64,000 nt of DNA from DATGJX01 sp963830545 (GCA_963830545.1 CAWHMK010000001.1:2232001-2296000); one strand, 5' to 3'. Positions 35,864 through 45,120 are shown, numbered from the stretch's first letter. The notes: generated by a model not told the origin, from the sequence alone. Translations and numbers: made by a program.

Positions 35864-37648
35864 ATGCGACGTGTACTTTTTGCGTGCCTCTTAGCATCGG
35901 TGCTGCCGGCGTCGGCGGCTGTTGAACCCGCGGCCGGAACGCCGACGGTTCCCGCTGATAGTGCCGTCCGCGGCGAGCGCGCCGAGGGATGGATGCAGCA
36001 AAGCCGATCTCCCGTTCTTGCGCGCAACGGAATGGTTACGACGAGCCAGCCGCTCGCGGCGCAAGCGGGACTTCGCATTCTGATGCAGGGCGGTAATGCC
36101 GTCGATGCCGCCGTCGCCACCGCTGCTACATTGAACGTGACCGAGCCGATGATGGTCGGTATGGCCGGTGACGTTTTCGCGATAATCTACATCGCCAAGG
36201 ACCACAAATATTACGTGCTGAACGCGAGCGGCAAAGCGCCGACGGGCGCGACGATCGCCCACTTCAACTCGCTCGGTTACAAATACGATCCTTCGAATTG
36301 GGGTCCCGGTTCCGGCATGCCGCCGGGAGGCATTCTCGACGTCACCGTGCCCGGTTCGGTTTGGGGTTGGGATGACGCGCTGCGGCGATTCGGCACGATG
36401 AAGTTCGATCGCGTGCTCGCTCCCGCAATCGAATACGCGCAAAACGGATATCCGGTCTCGGAACGCATCGCCCACGATTGGGTTTTGCCGAACGCGCTTC
36501 CCCTCAGGGGCTGCTGCACGAAGCGCGATCCGGATTCGGTGCGCACGTGGTATATCAACGGCGCGGCGCCGCGCACCGGGCAACTATTCCGCAACCCGGA
36601 TCTCGCGCGTTCATTCCGGCTACTGCAAAAATATGGGCGCGATGTTTTTTATCGCGGTGAGATTGCGCGCGCGATTATCGCAAAGTCGCGCGCACTCGGC
36701 GGGACGATGACATTGGCTGATCTTGCGAACTACCGCGGCGAATGGGTGCAGCCAATCGAGTCGGTCTATCACGGCACGCACGTGCTGGAATTGCCGCCGC
36801 CCTCGCAGGGGTTTGCCGCGAACGAAGCGCTCAACATCCTCGCGCAGTGTGTACCGAAAGTTGTGCCGGGCAAATCACTTGCATCCTTAGGGCCGGCCGA
36901 CTCGGAATACTGGCATCTCTTGGTCGAGGCGAAGAAACTCGCGTACGCGGATCTCTACCGCTTCAACGCCGACCCCGACGTCGAGCGCGTGCCGATTGCG
37001 CGGTTGCTCTCGGCACAGTACGCCGCATCGTTGTGCGGCAAGATCGACCCAAACCGCGCATCAACGCCTGCACCGCCGGGTCCCGGCGCCGGCACGAGCG
37101 ACACCATCGTGCTTTCCACGGCAGATCGCTGGGGCAACATGGTCTCGTGGGTCAACAGCAACTACGACGAGTTCGGTTCCGGAATTACAGTGCCCGGATA
37201 CGGATTCATCTTGCACGATCGCGGCGGTCTCTTTACGCTCGATCCCAAAAGCCCGAACGCGATCGCTCCGCACAAACGACCGTTCAATACGCTTGCAGCG
37301 GGTTTTCTCGTGCGCAACGGCCGTCCATTGATGACGCTCGGTCTCATGGGCGGTGACATGCAGGCGCAAGGTCACGAGCAGATCGCCGTTGATATCATCG
37401 ACCTGCACGCAAACGTTCAGCAGGCCGGCGATATGGCGCGCTTCCGTCATTCGGAAATTTCGAATACATTGTACCTGGAAGCGCCCCTGTACGATCTGGT
37501 CGGCGAACGTTTGCGCGCAATGGGGCATGACGTGCGATCGAGTACTCGCGCGCCGATGGGAGGATATCAGGCCATCATGCTGCTGCCGAACGGCGCGTAC
37601 GCCGCGGGCTCCGATTTCGGAAAAGACGGCGAAGCCGTAGGGTGGTAG
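35864..37648 (+). CDS. ggt: Gamma-glutamyltransferase, exported
   Basis: GGT cleaves gamma-glutamyl bonds of glutathione and related peptides in the periplasm after self-cleavage into two subunits. The 594 residues have a signal peptide ('MRRVLFACLLASVLPASA'), 'MVTTSQPLAAQAGLRILMQG', 'GGNAVDAAVATAATLNV' and 'MVGMAGDVFA'. The processing site is 'GAGTSDTIVLSTADRWGNMV', where the Thr of DT aligns with the catalytic nucleophile. 'LMGGDMQAQGH' is near the C-terminus. Many GGTs have TTH at the nucleophile; the DT form seen here is a known variant in the wider family. The frame is intact. Confidence 0.9.
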   Translation: MRRVLFACLLASVLPASAAVEPAAGTPTVPADSAVRGERAEGWMQQSRSPVLARNGMVTTSQPLAAQAGLRILMQGGNAVDAAVATAATLNVTEPMMVGMAGDVFAIIYIAKDHKYYVLNASGKAPTGATIAHFNSLGYKYDPSNWGPGSGMPPGGILDVTVPGSVWGWDDALRRFGTMKFDRVLAPAIEYAQNGYPVSERIAHDWVLPNALPLRGCCTKRDPDSVRTWYINGAAPRTGQLFRNPDLARSFRLLQKYGRDVFYRGEIARAIIAKSRALGGTMTLADLANYRGEWVQPIESVYHGTHVLELPPPSQGFAANEALNILAQCVPKVVPGKSLASLGPADSEYWHLLVEAKKLAYADLYRFNADPDVERVPIARLLSAQYAASLCGKIDPNRASTPAPPGPGAGTSDTIVLSTADRWGNMVSWVNSNYDEFGSGITVPGYGFILHDRGGLFTLDPKSPNAIAPHKRPFNTLAAGFLVRNGRPLMTLGLMGGDMQAQGHEQIAVDIIDLHANVQQAGDMARFRHSEISNTLYLEAPLYDLVGERLRAMGHDVRSSTRAPMGGYQAIMLLPNGAYAAGSDFGKDGEAVGW

Positions 37649-37700
37649 CACGCTAAGCGCCTGCTAAGGGATATGGCCCCGGCGCGGGTATGCTCACGAA

Positions 37701-38600
37701 ATGCGTGAATTCGTTCCCTTGGCCAAAGAAACGTTCGCAGGGTTCCAGCGCCACAAAGCGCAGTGGCTTGCCGCGGCCATCGCCTATTTCACGATGTTTG
37801 CCATTGCACCGCTGATCATCGTCGTAGTCGAGATTGCCGGTGCCGTCCTAGGACACCATCGCGGCGTGTTGGATTCGATGTACGGCTACCTCTCGCACAC
37901 CGCGGGCAAGTCGGCGGCCGCGGGAATTCAATCGATCGTCACCGCTACATTCAATCAAAAGCATGCGGGCACCATCGCGCAAATTATTAGTTGGATCGTG
38001 TTCGTGCTAGCCGCAGTCGGCCTCTTCGCCTCGTTGCAAGAAGCGCTGAACACCGTCTGGGAAGTCGAGCCCAAGAAACAAGGACTGATGGGGACGATTC
38101 GCGATCGAGCGCTGTCGTTCGGCGTGGTCTTGGGCATCGCGTTTCTCTTGCTCGTTTCGCTTGCAGCCAACGCGGCGCTTACCGTGGCGTCGCAAGCCTT
38201 GACGCACGTGTTTCCGTTCTTTCCGACGCTGATGAAGATCGCGGACTTCGTCCTATCGTTCGCCGTGATAACGGCGCTTTTCGCGCTGCTCTTCGAATAT
38301 CTGCCGGAATGCGACGTAGCCTGGTCCGAGGTGTGGCCTGGTGCTGCTGCAACGTCGCTGCTCTTCGTGATCGGTCAGTTTTTGCTCGGCTGGTATTTGG
38401 GACGAGCGGGCATTTCGTCCACGTACGGCGCATTCGGCGGCCTCGTGGTTTTCCTGGTGTGGGTGAACTACTCCGCGCAGATTATGCTCTTGGGCGCGGA
38501 GTTTACACGGGTGTACGCGGATCGTTTCGGCACTCGCGGCTCGAGAACGACAAAAGGGGAAATCACTAAAACGCGCGCGGCGAGTGCCGCAGGAGGGTAG
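37701..38600 (+). CDS. YihY/UPF0761 family inner membrane protein
   Basis: 299 residues with six membrane helices and the YihY hallmarks 'WLAAAIAYFTMFAIAPLIIV' and 'GRAGISSTYGAFGGLVVFLV', followed by 'NYSAQIMLLGAEFTRVYAD'. The family was once called RNase BN in error; its real function is unknown and may be in transport. A Lys/Arg-rich tail of about 25 residues follows the last helix. The next small gene begins two bases after the stop, suggesting co-transcription. Confidence 0.9.
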   Translation: MREFVPLAKETFAGFQRHKAQWLAAAIAYFTMFAIAPLIIVVVEIAGAVLGHHRGVLDSMYGYLSHTAGKSAAAGIQSIVTATFNQKHAGTIAQIISWIVFVLAAVGLFASLQEALNTVWEVEPKKQGLMGTIRDRALSFGVVLGIAFLLLVSLAANAALTVASQALTHVFPFFPTLMKIADFVLSFAVITALFALLFEYLPECDVAWSEVWPGAAATSLLFVIGQFLLGWYLGRAGISSTYGAFGGLVVFLVWVNYSAQIMLLGAEFTRVYADRFGTRGSRTTKGEITKTRAASAAGG

Positions 38601-38602
38601 CA

Positions 38603-38920
38603 ATGTTCAACGAGGTAGAAGGGCTGCTTCAACGCGTAACCACTGGCGAGGTCGATCAGTCGGCAGTTTCGCAATCTGCAAACCAGCACGTATCGTCGAT
38701 GGGCGGCGACCAGCTGAAGCAAAATCTGCAGACCGCGGCCGACAATGCGAATCAGAACGGCCAAAGCGGAATTGCGCAACAAATTATGGGACTGATTTCG
38801 CAGCACGGCTCAAATCCGCAAGATCTCAAACAAGAAGCGATTTCGCTGATAACCAGCAATCCGCAAATTCTTCAGCACTTCGAACCGGAATTTGCGAAGG
38901 GCATCCTCGGGCGCATCTGA
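38603..38920 (+). CDS. Small Gln/Asn-rich helical protein of unknown function
   Basis: 105 residues with no signal peptide or membrane segment, preceded by an AGGAGGG ribosome-binding site. It is rich in Gln, Asn and Ser ('LKQNLQTAADNANQNGQSG', 'AQQIMGLISQHGSNPQDL') and predicted helical. It follows the YihY gene by two bases. I do not recognise the family. Confidence 0.65.
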   Translation: MFNEVEGLLQRVTTGEVDQSAVSQSANQHVSSMGGDQLKQNLQTAADNANQNGQSGIAQQIMGLISQHGSNPQDLKQEAISLITSNPQILQHFEPEFAKGILGRI

Positions 38921-38928
38921 AGGCAGTG

Positions 38929-40101
38929 CTAGGCGGGCGCGTTGTCGGCGCTTTGTGCGCTCAGCGCGCCTTCTCTGCGCCGGCCCAGCATGAATGCGGC
39001 CGCAACCGCAATCGCCGGCAGAACGCCGATAAGGCGCGGTTGCTCGCCGACGATCGCGGTGCCGATTGCGGGTGCGAGGATGAGCGCAACCGAATTCACG
39101 GAGTCGCTGACGCCCATGATCGCTCCGCGTTCGGACTCCGGCGCACGCTTCGCGAGCAAAGCCATGAGCGTCGGTTCCGCCATCGCCGCGCCCGCAGCCC
39201 AAAGAATGAGCACCGGGAAAAACCACGTGAGGTTCTGCACGAAATAGATGAGCCCGTAGGACGCAAAGAGCAGCGCGAACCCGAACTGCCCCACGACGCG
39301 ATCTCCATAGCGTTTCGTCAGGGGTGTGACCGCGATGACGATCGTCGCTCCGCCGATGATGCCCGCTCCCGCAAGCAGCCAGCTCGCGCGCTGAACGGTT
39401 GCATGTACCGCGTGATCCAAGTACAGCGCGAAGTCTGCAAGCAAATACACGACGGCAAAGACGAAGAAGAACTGCCGCAGCAGGACCAAGCGCACGCCGG
39501 GCTTCCACGCCGCGCGCAGCGATCGCTGGAAGCTCGTTTGTTCGCGCGTTTCACGCGTGCGCCAAGGCAGCAGCCACAGCGTCACGACGATGTTGACGAC
39601 TTCCAGGCCGGCTGCGATGAAGAACGGAAATTGCAAGCCGTACCGCTGCAAGAATCCGGCGGCAATGGGCCCGACGATGAACGCCGAACCGAACACGGCT
39701 CCGTACAGCGCGTACGCGCGATCGCGCTGCTTTTTGTCGGTGACGTCGGCAATATACGACTCGGCGGCTCCCAGACTTCCGGCGCCGGTTCCGGAAATTA
39801 GACGCGACACGTAGATCCAGAAGAGCGAATGCGAGAGCGCCAAGATCGTGTAGCCCGCAAGCGTGAACACCTGCGCGATGAGAATGATTTGCTTGCGTCC
39901 GGCGCGGTCGCTGAACTTTCCCCACGCGGGCGCCGCGATCGTTGCACAAAACGCCGGAATGCTGAGCAGCATTCCGACCATCCAGTCGTGAGCGCCGTAT
40001 TGCTTGGCCATCGCGGGCAAGAGCGGAATGAGCAACGTGTACCCGAGCATGTCCATGAACGTCGTGAGGTAGATCGGGAAAACGTCTTTCGGCAGGCCCA
40101 C
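38929..40101 (-). CDS. Major facilitator superfamily transporter (TetA-like DHA1)
   Basis: 390 residues starting at GTG, with twelve predicted membrane helices. Helix 1 is 'FPIYLTTFMDMLGYTLLIPL'. The loop 2-3 signature is 'WGKFSDRAGRKQIILIAQV', matching GxxxDRxGRR, and motif C-like 'LISGTGAGSLGAAESYIAD' is at about residue 120. These are drug/H+ antiporter features; the substrate cannot be read from sequence. It is convergent with the small protein gene ending at 38920 and divergent from the membrane gene at 40158. Confidence 0.88.
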   Translation of the reverse strand: MGLPKDVFPIYLTTFMDMLGYTLLIPLLPAMAKQYGAHDWMVGMLLSIPAFCATIAAPAWGKFSDRAGRKQIILIAQVFTLAGYTILALSHSLFWIYVSRLISGTGAGSLGAAESYIADVTDKKQRDRAYALYGAVFGSAFIVGPIAAGFLQRYGLQFPFFIAAGLEVVNIVVTLWLLPWRTRETREQTSFQRSLRAAWKPGVRLVLLRQFFFVFAVVYLLADFALYLDHAVHATVQRASWLLAGAGIIGGATIVIAVTPLTKRYGDRVVGQFGFALLFASYGLIYFVQNLTWFFPVLILWAAGAAMAEPTLMALLAKRAPESERGAIMGVSDSVNSVALILAPAIGTAIVGEQPRLIGVLPAIAVAAAFMLGRRREGALSAQSADNAPA

Positions 40102-40157
40102 GCGGTGACATGTACCCAGGTTGCGTTGTTTGGCGCGGTTGCGGGAAAAGTGTAACC

Positions 40158-40640
40158 ATGTGGGACCACGGCGTGCTTATCGAATCGGCGCGAATCACCG
40201 TGCTGCAGGGCGTAATCGCCGGAATCTGCGGTGGGATCGCGATGGCGCTCGCAATGATGGCGCTCAGCCGTGCCGTGGGCCAATCACCGTGGCACATGGC
40301 CAAACGTTTGGCAAGCGTCGTGCTCGGTCCGAACGCGCAAAACGGCGGACCGCCCATCATAGCATTTGGAATGGGAATGCACGTGGTATTGTCCGCGGGA
40401 TTCGGCGCGCTTTTCGCGATCGTCGCGGATCGGCTCACCCACGAATTTTGGATGACTGGCGTTGCGTACGCGCTGACGTTGTGGGTGCTGAATTTTTGGG
40501 GCGCGCAGATTACGCCGGGCGGACGCCAAATGAGTGAAGCGGCGTGGGCGTGGCTCAGCCCGCTCGCGCACGTGGTTTACGGCGGCGTGATGGCGGCGAT
40601 TGCGGTGGTTTTCGCAGCTTCGGCAATGGGAGCGGGCTGA
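40158..40640 (+). CDS. Small integral membrane protein (DUF1440/YagU-like)
   Basis: 160 residues from the ATG at 40158. Helices include 'VLQGVIAGICGGIAMALAMM', 'MGMHVVLSAGFGALFAIVAD', 'MTGVAYALTLWVLNFWG' and 'LAHVVYGGVMAAIAVVFA'. The pattern is similar to YagU/DUF1440 inner membrane proteins, but I am not certain. The stop overlaps the next ATG by one base, so the two genes are coupled. Confidence 0.6.
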   Translation: MWDHGVLIESARITVLQGVIAGICGGIAMALAMMALSRAVGQSPWHMAKRLASVVLGPNAQNGGPPIIAFGMGMHVVLSAGFGALFAIVADRLTHEFWMTGVAYALTLWVLNFWGAQITPGGRQMSEAAWAWLSPLAHVVYGGVMAAIAVVFAASAMGAG

Positions 40641-40849
40641 TGACGCATTACACCAAACACGATCTCGTGGAAAAACTCGGGGAACCGGCGGAAGAAAACG
40701 TGCGGCCCAACTTGAGCGAACCGGGAAAACCGATGAGTGTGCTGCGCTGGGAATGCGGATGCGGCGCAACCAAACTGCAGGACGAGCAACTCTGGGAGTG
40801 GGATGCGGGCGACTGTGTTTTGCACAAGGACGGTCTGCCGCAGACATAG
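40640..40849 (+). CDS. Small Cys-containing protein of unknown function
   Basis: 69 residues: a short charged helix at the N-terminus ('HYTKHDLVEKLGEPAEENV') and 'WECGCGATKLQDEQLWEWD', with two cysteines in CGC and one in GDCVLH. The frame is intact and coupled (TGATG) to the membrane protein gene, and a terminator follows 13 bases later. No family is recognised. Confidence 0.55.
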   Translation: MTHYTKHDLVEKLGEPAEENVRPNLSEPGKPMSVLRWECGCGATKLQDEQLWEWDAGDCVLHKDGLPQT

Positions 40850-40861
40850 CGTTACAAAAGA

Positions 40862-40892
40862 AAAAGAGCCCGGCGTTGCGCCGCGCTCTTTT
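40862..40892. terminator. Intrinsic terminator, usable from both strands
   Basis: The stem AAAAGAGCCCGGCG pairs with CGCCGCGCTCTTTT around a TTG loop with one internal mismatch. It lies between the small protein gene and the convergent H1-like gene. Confidence 0.8.
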
Positions 40893-40907
40893 CTCAATCA
40901 GCCCGTT

Positions 40908-41358
40908 TTAGGCTTTCTTTTTGCGTCCGCCCTTGCGGCGTCCGCCGGTCTTTTTGCGGCCGCCCTTTTTGCGTCCGCCGGTCGACTTCTTGCGTCCGCC
41001 GGTCGACTTCTTACGTCCGCCGGCTTTCTTGCGCCCGCCGGTTTTCTTGCGTCCGCCGGTTTTCTTCGCCGCCGGTCTTCTTGCGTCCGCCGGTTTTCTT
41101 GCGTCCGCCGGTTTTCTTGCGACCGCCGGTTGATTTCTTACGTCCGCCGGTCTTCTTGCGACCGCCGGTTGATTTCTTGCGACCGGTGCTCTTCTTGCGA
41201 CCGCCGGTTGATTTCTTACGGCCGGTGGTCTTCTTGCGTCCGCCGGTTGATTTCTTGCGACCGGTGCTCTTTTTACGTCCGCCTTTACGGCGTCCGCCGC
41301 GTCGCGACGAGCTTTCATCGCCCATCGTTCCGCCGTTTTGCATCATGTCAGAATCCAT
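40908..41358 (-). CDS. Histone-H1-like Lys/Arg/Gly repeat protein (frameshift near 41068)
   Basis: About 149 residues. After a short acidic start ('MDSDMMQNGGTMGDESSS') nearly the whole protein is repeats of GRKKSTGGRKKTG type, ending 'GGRRKGGRKKKA'. One surplus base near 41068 breaks the repeat phase; on both sides the same repeats resume in different frames, so the real product is one continuous repeat protein. Such tails bind DNA or RNA and compact the nucleoid, as in chlamydial Hc1/Hc2 and H1-like proteins of other bacteria. The repeat DNA (units of CTTCTTGCGTCCGCCGGT and variants) is prone to slippage and misassembly. Confidence 0.75.
40913..41286. repeat. Coding tandem repeat, about 15-18-base units
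   Basis: Some twenty degenerate copies of CTTCTTGCGTCCGCCGGT and shortened or altered forms (TTCTTACGTCCGCCGGTTGA, TTGCGACCGGTGCTC) run head to tail inside the H1-like gene. Copies differ mainly by third-position changes, implying selection on protein sequence. Confidence 0.85.
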
Positions 41359-41583
41359 TCTTCCTCCCTTCGCCCCCGTGGGACGAACTTAAGATGGTGG
41401 ACAGCGCAAAATAGCGCTTTGTGCGCATCATAAGTAATTTTCGTGAGAATTGCAAATTTTGACGGATTTCCGCTTGACGAAATTTCTCCACGTGCGGTAT
41501 CACGCGTACGCGCGCGCGCAAAATCCGGTGCTCGCGGGGCACCCGGTTTGCCCCGACTTGACCACGGCGGTATACTAAGGCCC

Positions 41584-43698
41584 GTGAAAAAGCCCCTGAT
41601 TATCGTGGAGTCGCCGACCAAGGCGCGCACGATAAAAAAGTTTCTTCCGGCGCGCTATGTGGTCAAAGCATCAGTGGGCCACGTGCGCGATTTGCCCAAG
41701 AGCACGCTCGGCGTGGACGTGGAGCACGGCTTCGCGCCGAAGTATCTGACGATCAAGGGTAAGGGCGACGTCATCAAAGATCTCAAGAGCGCGGTCAAGA
41801 GCGCGAGCGAGGTCTACCTGGCGACCGACCCCGATCGCGAAGGCGAAGCCATCGCCTGGCATTTGGCCGAGTTGCTCAAACTCGAAGAACCCAAGCGTAT
41901 CGAACTCCATGAGATCACCAAGGATGCTGCGCTGGCAGCCCTCAAGCATGCGCATCCCATCGACGTCGATCGCGTAAACGCGCAGCAAGCGCGGCGTATC
42001 CTCGACCGGTTGGTGGGTTACAAGATTTCACCGCTGCTTTGGGCCAAAGTGCGCGGCGGCCTTTCGGCCGGGCGCGTGCAATCGGTCGCGGTGCGGCTCA
42101 TCGTCGACCGCGAGCGCGAAGTTCAGGCATTCGTGCCGCGAGAGTATTGGTCGATCACGGCTGTGCTTTCCGCTCAGAACGACCCGGGGATACTTTTCGG
42201 TGCCGACCTCGTCGCGCGCGGCGGCGAAAAAATTGCCGTTGAGAACCAAGCGCAGGCCGACGAAATTCTCGCCGATTTGAAGGGTGCGGCGTTCGCGGTC
42301 GCGTCCGTGAAGCAGCGGGAAGTGCGCCGCAATGCTCCTGCCCCGTTCACCACGTCGACCTTGCAGCAAGAAGCCTCGCGCAAACTGCGGATTCGCGTCC
42401 GCCGCGCGATGCAGATTGCGCAGTCTTTATATGAAGGCGTGGACCTCGGCACCGAGGGCACCGTTGGTTTGATTACGTACATGCGTACGGACTCGACGCG
42501 AATTTCCGATACCGCCCGCGATGCGGCGCGCGAGTACATCACGCAGACGTACGGCGAGGCCTATCACGGCGGCCGCGCGCATCGCGTGCGGGAAGGCGCG
42601 CAGGATGCGCACGAGGCGATTCGCCCGACGTCGGTGCACCATACTCCCGAAAAAATGGCGGCTGTGCTCAAGCGCGACGAATTGCGTTTGTACACGCTGA
42701 TTTGGAACCGCTTTGTGGCTTCGCAGATGTCGGCCGCCTTGTTCGACCAGACGACCGTGGACATTGCGGCGAAAAATTATACCTTCCGCGCGGGCGGAAG
42801 CGTCGTGAAGTTTCCGGGCTTCACGAAGATCTACGAAGAAAGCCGCGACGACGACGCAGCGGCCGAAGAGAAGAAGGCCCGCCTGCCCCGGCTCGAAGAG
42901 CGTCAGCCGCTCGCGCTGCAAAAGCTCGATCCCAAGCAGCATTTCACCGAGCCGCCGCCGCGTTACACCGAAGCAACGCTCGTCAAGGCGCTCGAAGACA
43001 ACGGGATCGGACGCCCCTCGACGTACAGCACGATCGTCGACACCATTCAAGCCCGCGGATACGTCGTGCAAGCGGAGCGGCGGTTTCAGCCGACCGAAAT
43101 CGGCATCGCGGTCAACGACTTGCTCGCGGAACATTTTCCTGACATCGTCGACCTGCGCTTCACCGCGCAGATGGAAGGCGATCTCGACAAAGTCGCCGAG
43201 GGGCACGAGGACTGGGTCAAAATCCTGGACCGCTTCTACGGGCCGTTCGCAACCAAACTCGAGCAGGCCGAGAAGAAGCTGCCGCGCCTGGAGATCAAGG
43301 ACGAACCAACCGACGAGATTTGTCCCAACTGCGGACGGCCGATGGTCATTAAGACCGGACGTTTCGGGCGGTTCATCTCGTGCACCGGCTATCCGGAGTG
43401 CAAAACGACGCGTCCCATCCTTAAAGATACCGGCGTGAAGTGCCCCAAGGACGGCGGGATGGTCGTCGAACGCAAGTCCCGCAAGGGCCGCACGTTTTAC
43501 GGCTGCGCGAATTATCCGAAATGCGACTTCGTTTCATGGGACCGCGTCGTACCGGAGCCGTGTCCGGTATGCGGATCCTACGTCGTCGCGAAAACGCGTC
43601 GCGGCGGCGCGGTCGCACTCGAATGCAGTGCAAATCGGGAGCACGACGTGAGCAGCATCGCGCAAAAGAACGAAGAACCCGAACTCGTGTCATCCTGA
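41584..43698 (+). CDS. topA: DNA topoisomerase I (type IA)
   Basis: TopA relaxes negative supercoils by single-strand passage. From the GTG at 41584 there are 704 residues: the TOPRIM domain 'PLIIVESPTKARTIKKFL' with 'YLATDPDREGEAIAWHLAEL', the active-site Tyr in 'GLITYMRTDSTRIS' and 'NGIGRPSTYSTIVDTIQ'. Three C-terminal zinc ribbons from about residue 579 begin 'CPNCGRPM', 'CPKDGGMV' and 'CPVCGSYV'. The open frame continues 47 residues upstream without homology, so the GTG is preferred. The stop codon lies inside a partial copy of the dispersed repeat at 43687. trmFO follows, as in Firmicutes. Confidence 0.95.
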   Translation: MKKPLIIVESPTKARTIKKFLPARYVVKASVGHVRDLPKSTLGVDVEHGFAPKYLTIKGKGDVIKDLKSAVKSASEVYLATDPDREGEAIAWHLAELLKLEEPKRIELHEITKDAALAALKHAHPIDVDRVNAQQARRILDRLVGYKISPLLWAKVRGGLSAGRVQSVAVRLIVDREREVQAFVPREYWSITAVLSAQNDPGILFGADLVARGGEKIAVENQAQADEILADLKGAAFAVASVKQREVRRNAPAPFTTSTLQQEASRKLRIRVRRAMQIAQSLYEGVDLGTEGTVGLITYMRTDSTRISDTARDAAREYITQTYGEAYHGGRAHRVREGAQDAHEAIRPTSVHHTPEKMAAVLKRDELRLYTLIWNRFVASQMSAALFDQTTVDIAAKNYTFRAGGSVVKFPGFTKIYEESRDDDAAAEEKKARLPRLEERQPLALQKLDPKQHFTEPPPRYTEATLVKALEDNGIGRPSTYSTIVDTIQARGYVVQAERRFQPTEIGIAVNDLLAEHFPDIVDLRFTAQMEGDLDKVAEGHEDWVKILDRFYGPFATKLEQAEKKLPRLEIKDEPTDEICPNCGRPMVIKTGRFGRFISCTGYPECKTTRPILKDTGVKCPKDGGMVVERKSRKGRTFYGCANYPKCDFVSWDRVVPEPCPVCGSYVVAKTRRGGAVALECSANREHDVSSIAQKNEEPELVSS

Positions 43699-43748
43699 AC
43701 CCCATTTGTCATCCTGAGGTATCGAAGGACCCCGAGCATGTCGAGGGG
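43687..43748. repeat. Dispersed intergenic repeat, copy 2, spanning topA end and trmFO start
   Basis: A partial unit GTGTCATCCTGA is followed by TTTGTCATCCTGAGG, ATCGAAGGACCCCGAGC and ATGTCGAGGGGAGAACGC. The unit matches the copies at 28957 and 52162. The topA stop codon (TGA 43696-43698) is part of the first CATCCTGA, and the trmFO ATG (43738) lies in the second half. Confidence 0.7.
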
Positions 43749-45120
43749 AGAACGCTTACAAATAATCGGCGGCGGACTTGCCGGCTGCGAAGCGGCGTGG
43801 CAGGCCGCCCGATTGGGCATACACGTCGATCTCTACGAAATGCGTCCGCATAAGAGTGGCGCAGCGCACAAGACGGGCAACCTCGCGGAACTCGTGTGCA
43901 GCAATTCGCTGCGCGGCGCGGCGCTGGAGAATGCCGTCGGCCTGCTCAAAGAAGAACTGGCGCTGCTGCAGTCCATCGTGATTCTCTCGGCGCGTGAAGC
44001 AGCGGTGCCGGCCGGCGGCGCGCTCGCGGTCGATCGCGAGCGTTTCGCGCACGCGGTACAGGAACGAATCGCCTCGCAGCCGCTCATCAGCGTCCGTCGC
44101 GAAGAGGTGCGTGAGATTCCGCTGGATCGCCCCGCTATCGTTGCGTGCGGCCCGCTGCCGCCCGACGATTTGACTGCGTCCATCGACGCGGTCATCGCTC
44201 GCGTTACGAACCACGTCAATGGTGAAGCGCGCAGATTACACTATTACGACGCCGCATCTCCCATCGTGGCGGCCGAATCGATCGACGAGGGGCCGATGTA
44301 TCGCAAGTCGCGATACGAAAAAGGCGACGGAGACGATTACCTCAACGTTCCGCTGGACAAAGAGCAATATCTTCAATTGCTCGGTGATTTGCGAGCGCTA
44401 CCGCGCCACCCCACAAAAGAATTCGAAGAGGCGCGCTATTTCGAAGGCTGCCTGCCGGTTGAGGAGATGGCGGATCGAGGCGAGGACGTGCTGCGTTTCG
44501 GGCCGCTCAAACCCGTTGGCCTGCGAGATCCGCGCACCGGAAAAACGCCGTACGCCGTCGTGCAGCTTCGCAAAGAAAACGTCGAAGGCACCGCTTGGAA
44601 TTTGGTAGGGTTCCAAACGCGGCTAACGTGGCCGGCGCAAAAAGAAGCCTTCGCGAAACTGCCCGGGTTCGCCGAAGCGGAATGGCTGCGACTGGGCGTC
44701 ATGCACCGCAATACGTTCATCGATTCGCCTCGGCTGCTCGACGCCGGTTTGCGCCTGCGAGGAACGGCTTCGCTCTATTTCGCAGGCCAGATCACGGGCG
44801 CGGAAGGCTACGTCGAGGCTGCGGCCTGCGGCGCCATGACCGGCATCCACGCCGCGCGCCGGATACTCGGCTTACCCGACGTTGACTTCCCGCGCGAGTC
44901 AGCCTTCGGCGCAGTGGTGGCGCACCTGCAGAATGCGCAAACACCCGATTTTCAGCCGGCAAACGTGACGTGGGCGCCGTTCCCGCCGCTCGGCGAGGTC
45001 ACGCCGGGCGAGGCGCAGACGTTGAAATACCGGAAGCGGGTCGACAAACACGAGCGCCGCCGGGCGATGGCGCAGCGCGCGCTCAGCGCCATGCAGCGCT
45101 TCATCGCGACGGAAATGTAA
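43738..45120 (+). CDS. trmFO: Folate-dependent tRNA m5U54 methyltransferase
   Basis: TrmFO uses methylene-tetrahydrofolate and FADH2 to methylate U54 in the T-loop of tRNAs. The 460-residue protein has the N-terminal FAD site 'IIGGGLAGCEAAWQAARLGI', 'HKTGNLAELVCSNSLRGAA' with the conserved CSNS cysteine, 'YFEGCLPVEEMADRGEDV' and the C-terminal 'GQITGAEGYVEAAACGAMTG'. The only in-frame ATG before the FAD motif is at 43738 inside the dispersed repeat and adds about seven unusual residues. TrmFO replaces TrmA in Gram-positives and several diderm phyla. Confidence 0.94.
   Translation: MSRGERLQIIGGGLAGCEAAWQAARLGIHVDLYEMRPHKSGAAHKTGNLAELVCSNSLRGAALENAVGLLKEELALLQSIVILSAREAAVPAGGALAVDRERFAHAVQERIASQPLISVRREEVREIPLDRPAIVACGPLPPDDLTASIDAVIARVTNHVNGEARRLHYYDAASPIVAAESIDEGPMYRKSRYEKGDGDDYLNVPLDKEQYLQLLGDLRALPRHPTKEFEEARYFEGCLPVEEMADRGEDVLRFGPLKPVGLRDPRTGKTPYAVVQLRKENVEGTAWNLVGFQTRLTWPAQKEAFAKLPGFAEAEWLRLGVMHRNTFIDSPRLLDAGLRLRGTASLYFAGQITGAEGYVEAAACGAMTGIHAARRILGLPDVDFPRESAFGAVVAHLQNAQTPDFQPANVTWAPFPPLGEVTPGEAQTLKYRKRVDKHERRRAMAQRALSAMQRFIATEM

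Noticed and set aside
38584..39801. A 405-residue plus-strand frame antisense to the MFS gene
   Set aside because: Shadow frame; the opposite strand encodes a clear 12-helix transporter.
40913..41286. Regular short repeats as a possible CRISPR array
   Set aside because: Units are about 15-18 bases, head to tail without spacers, and encode a continuous Lys/Arg repeat protein.
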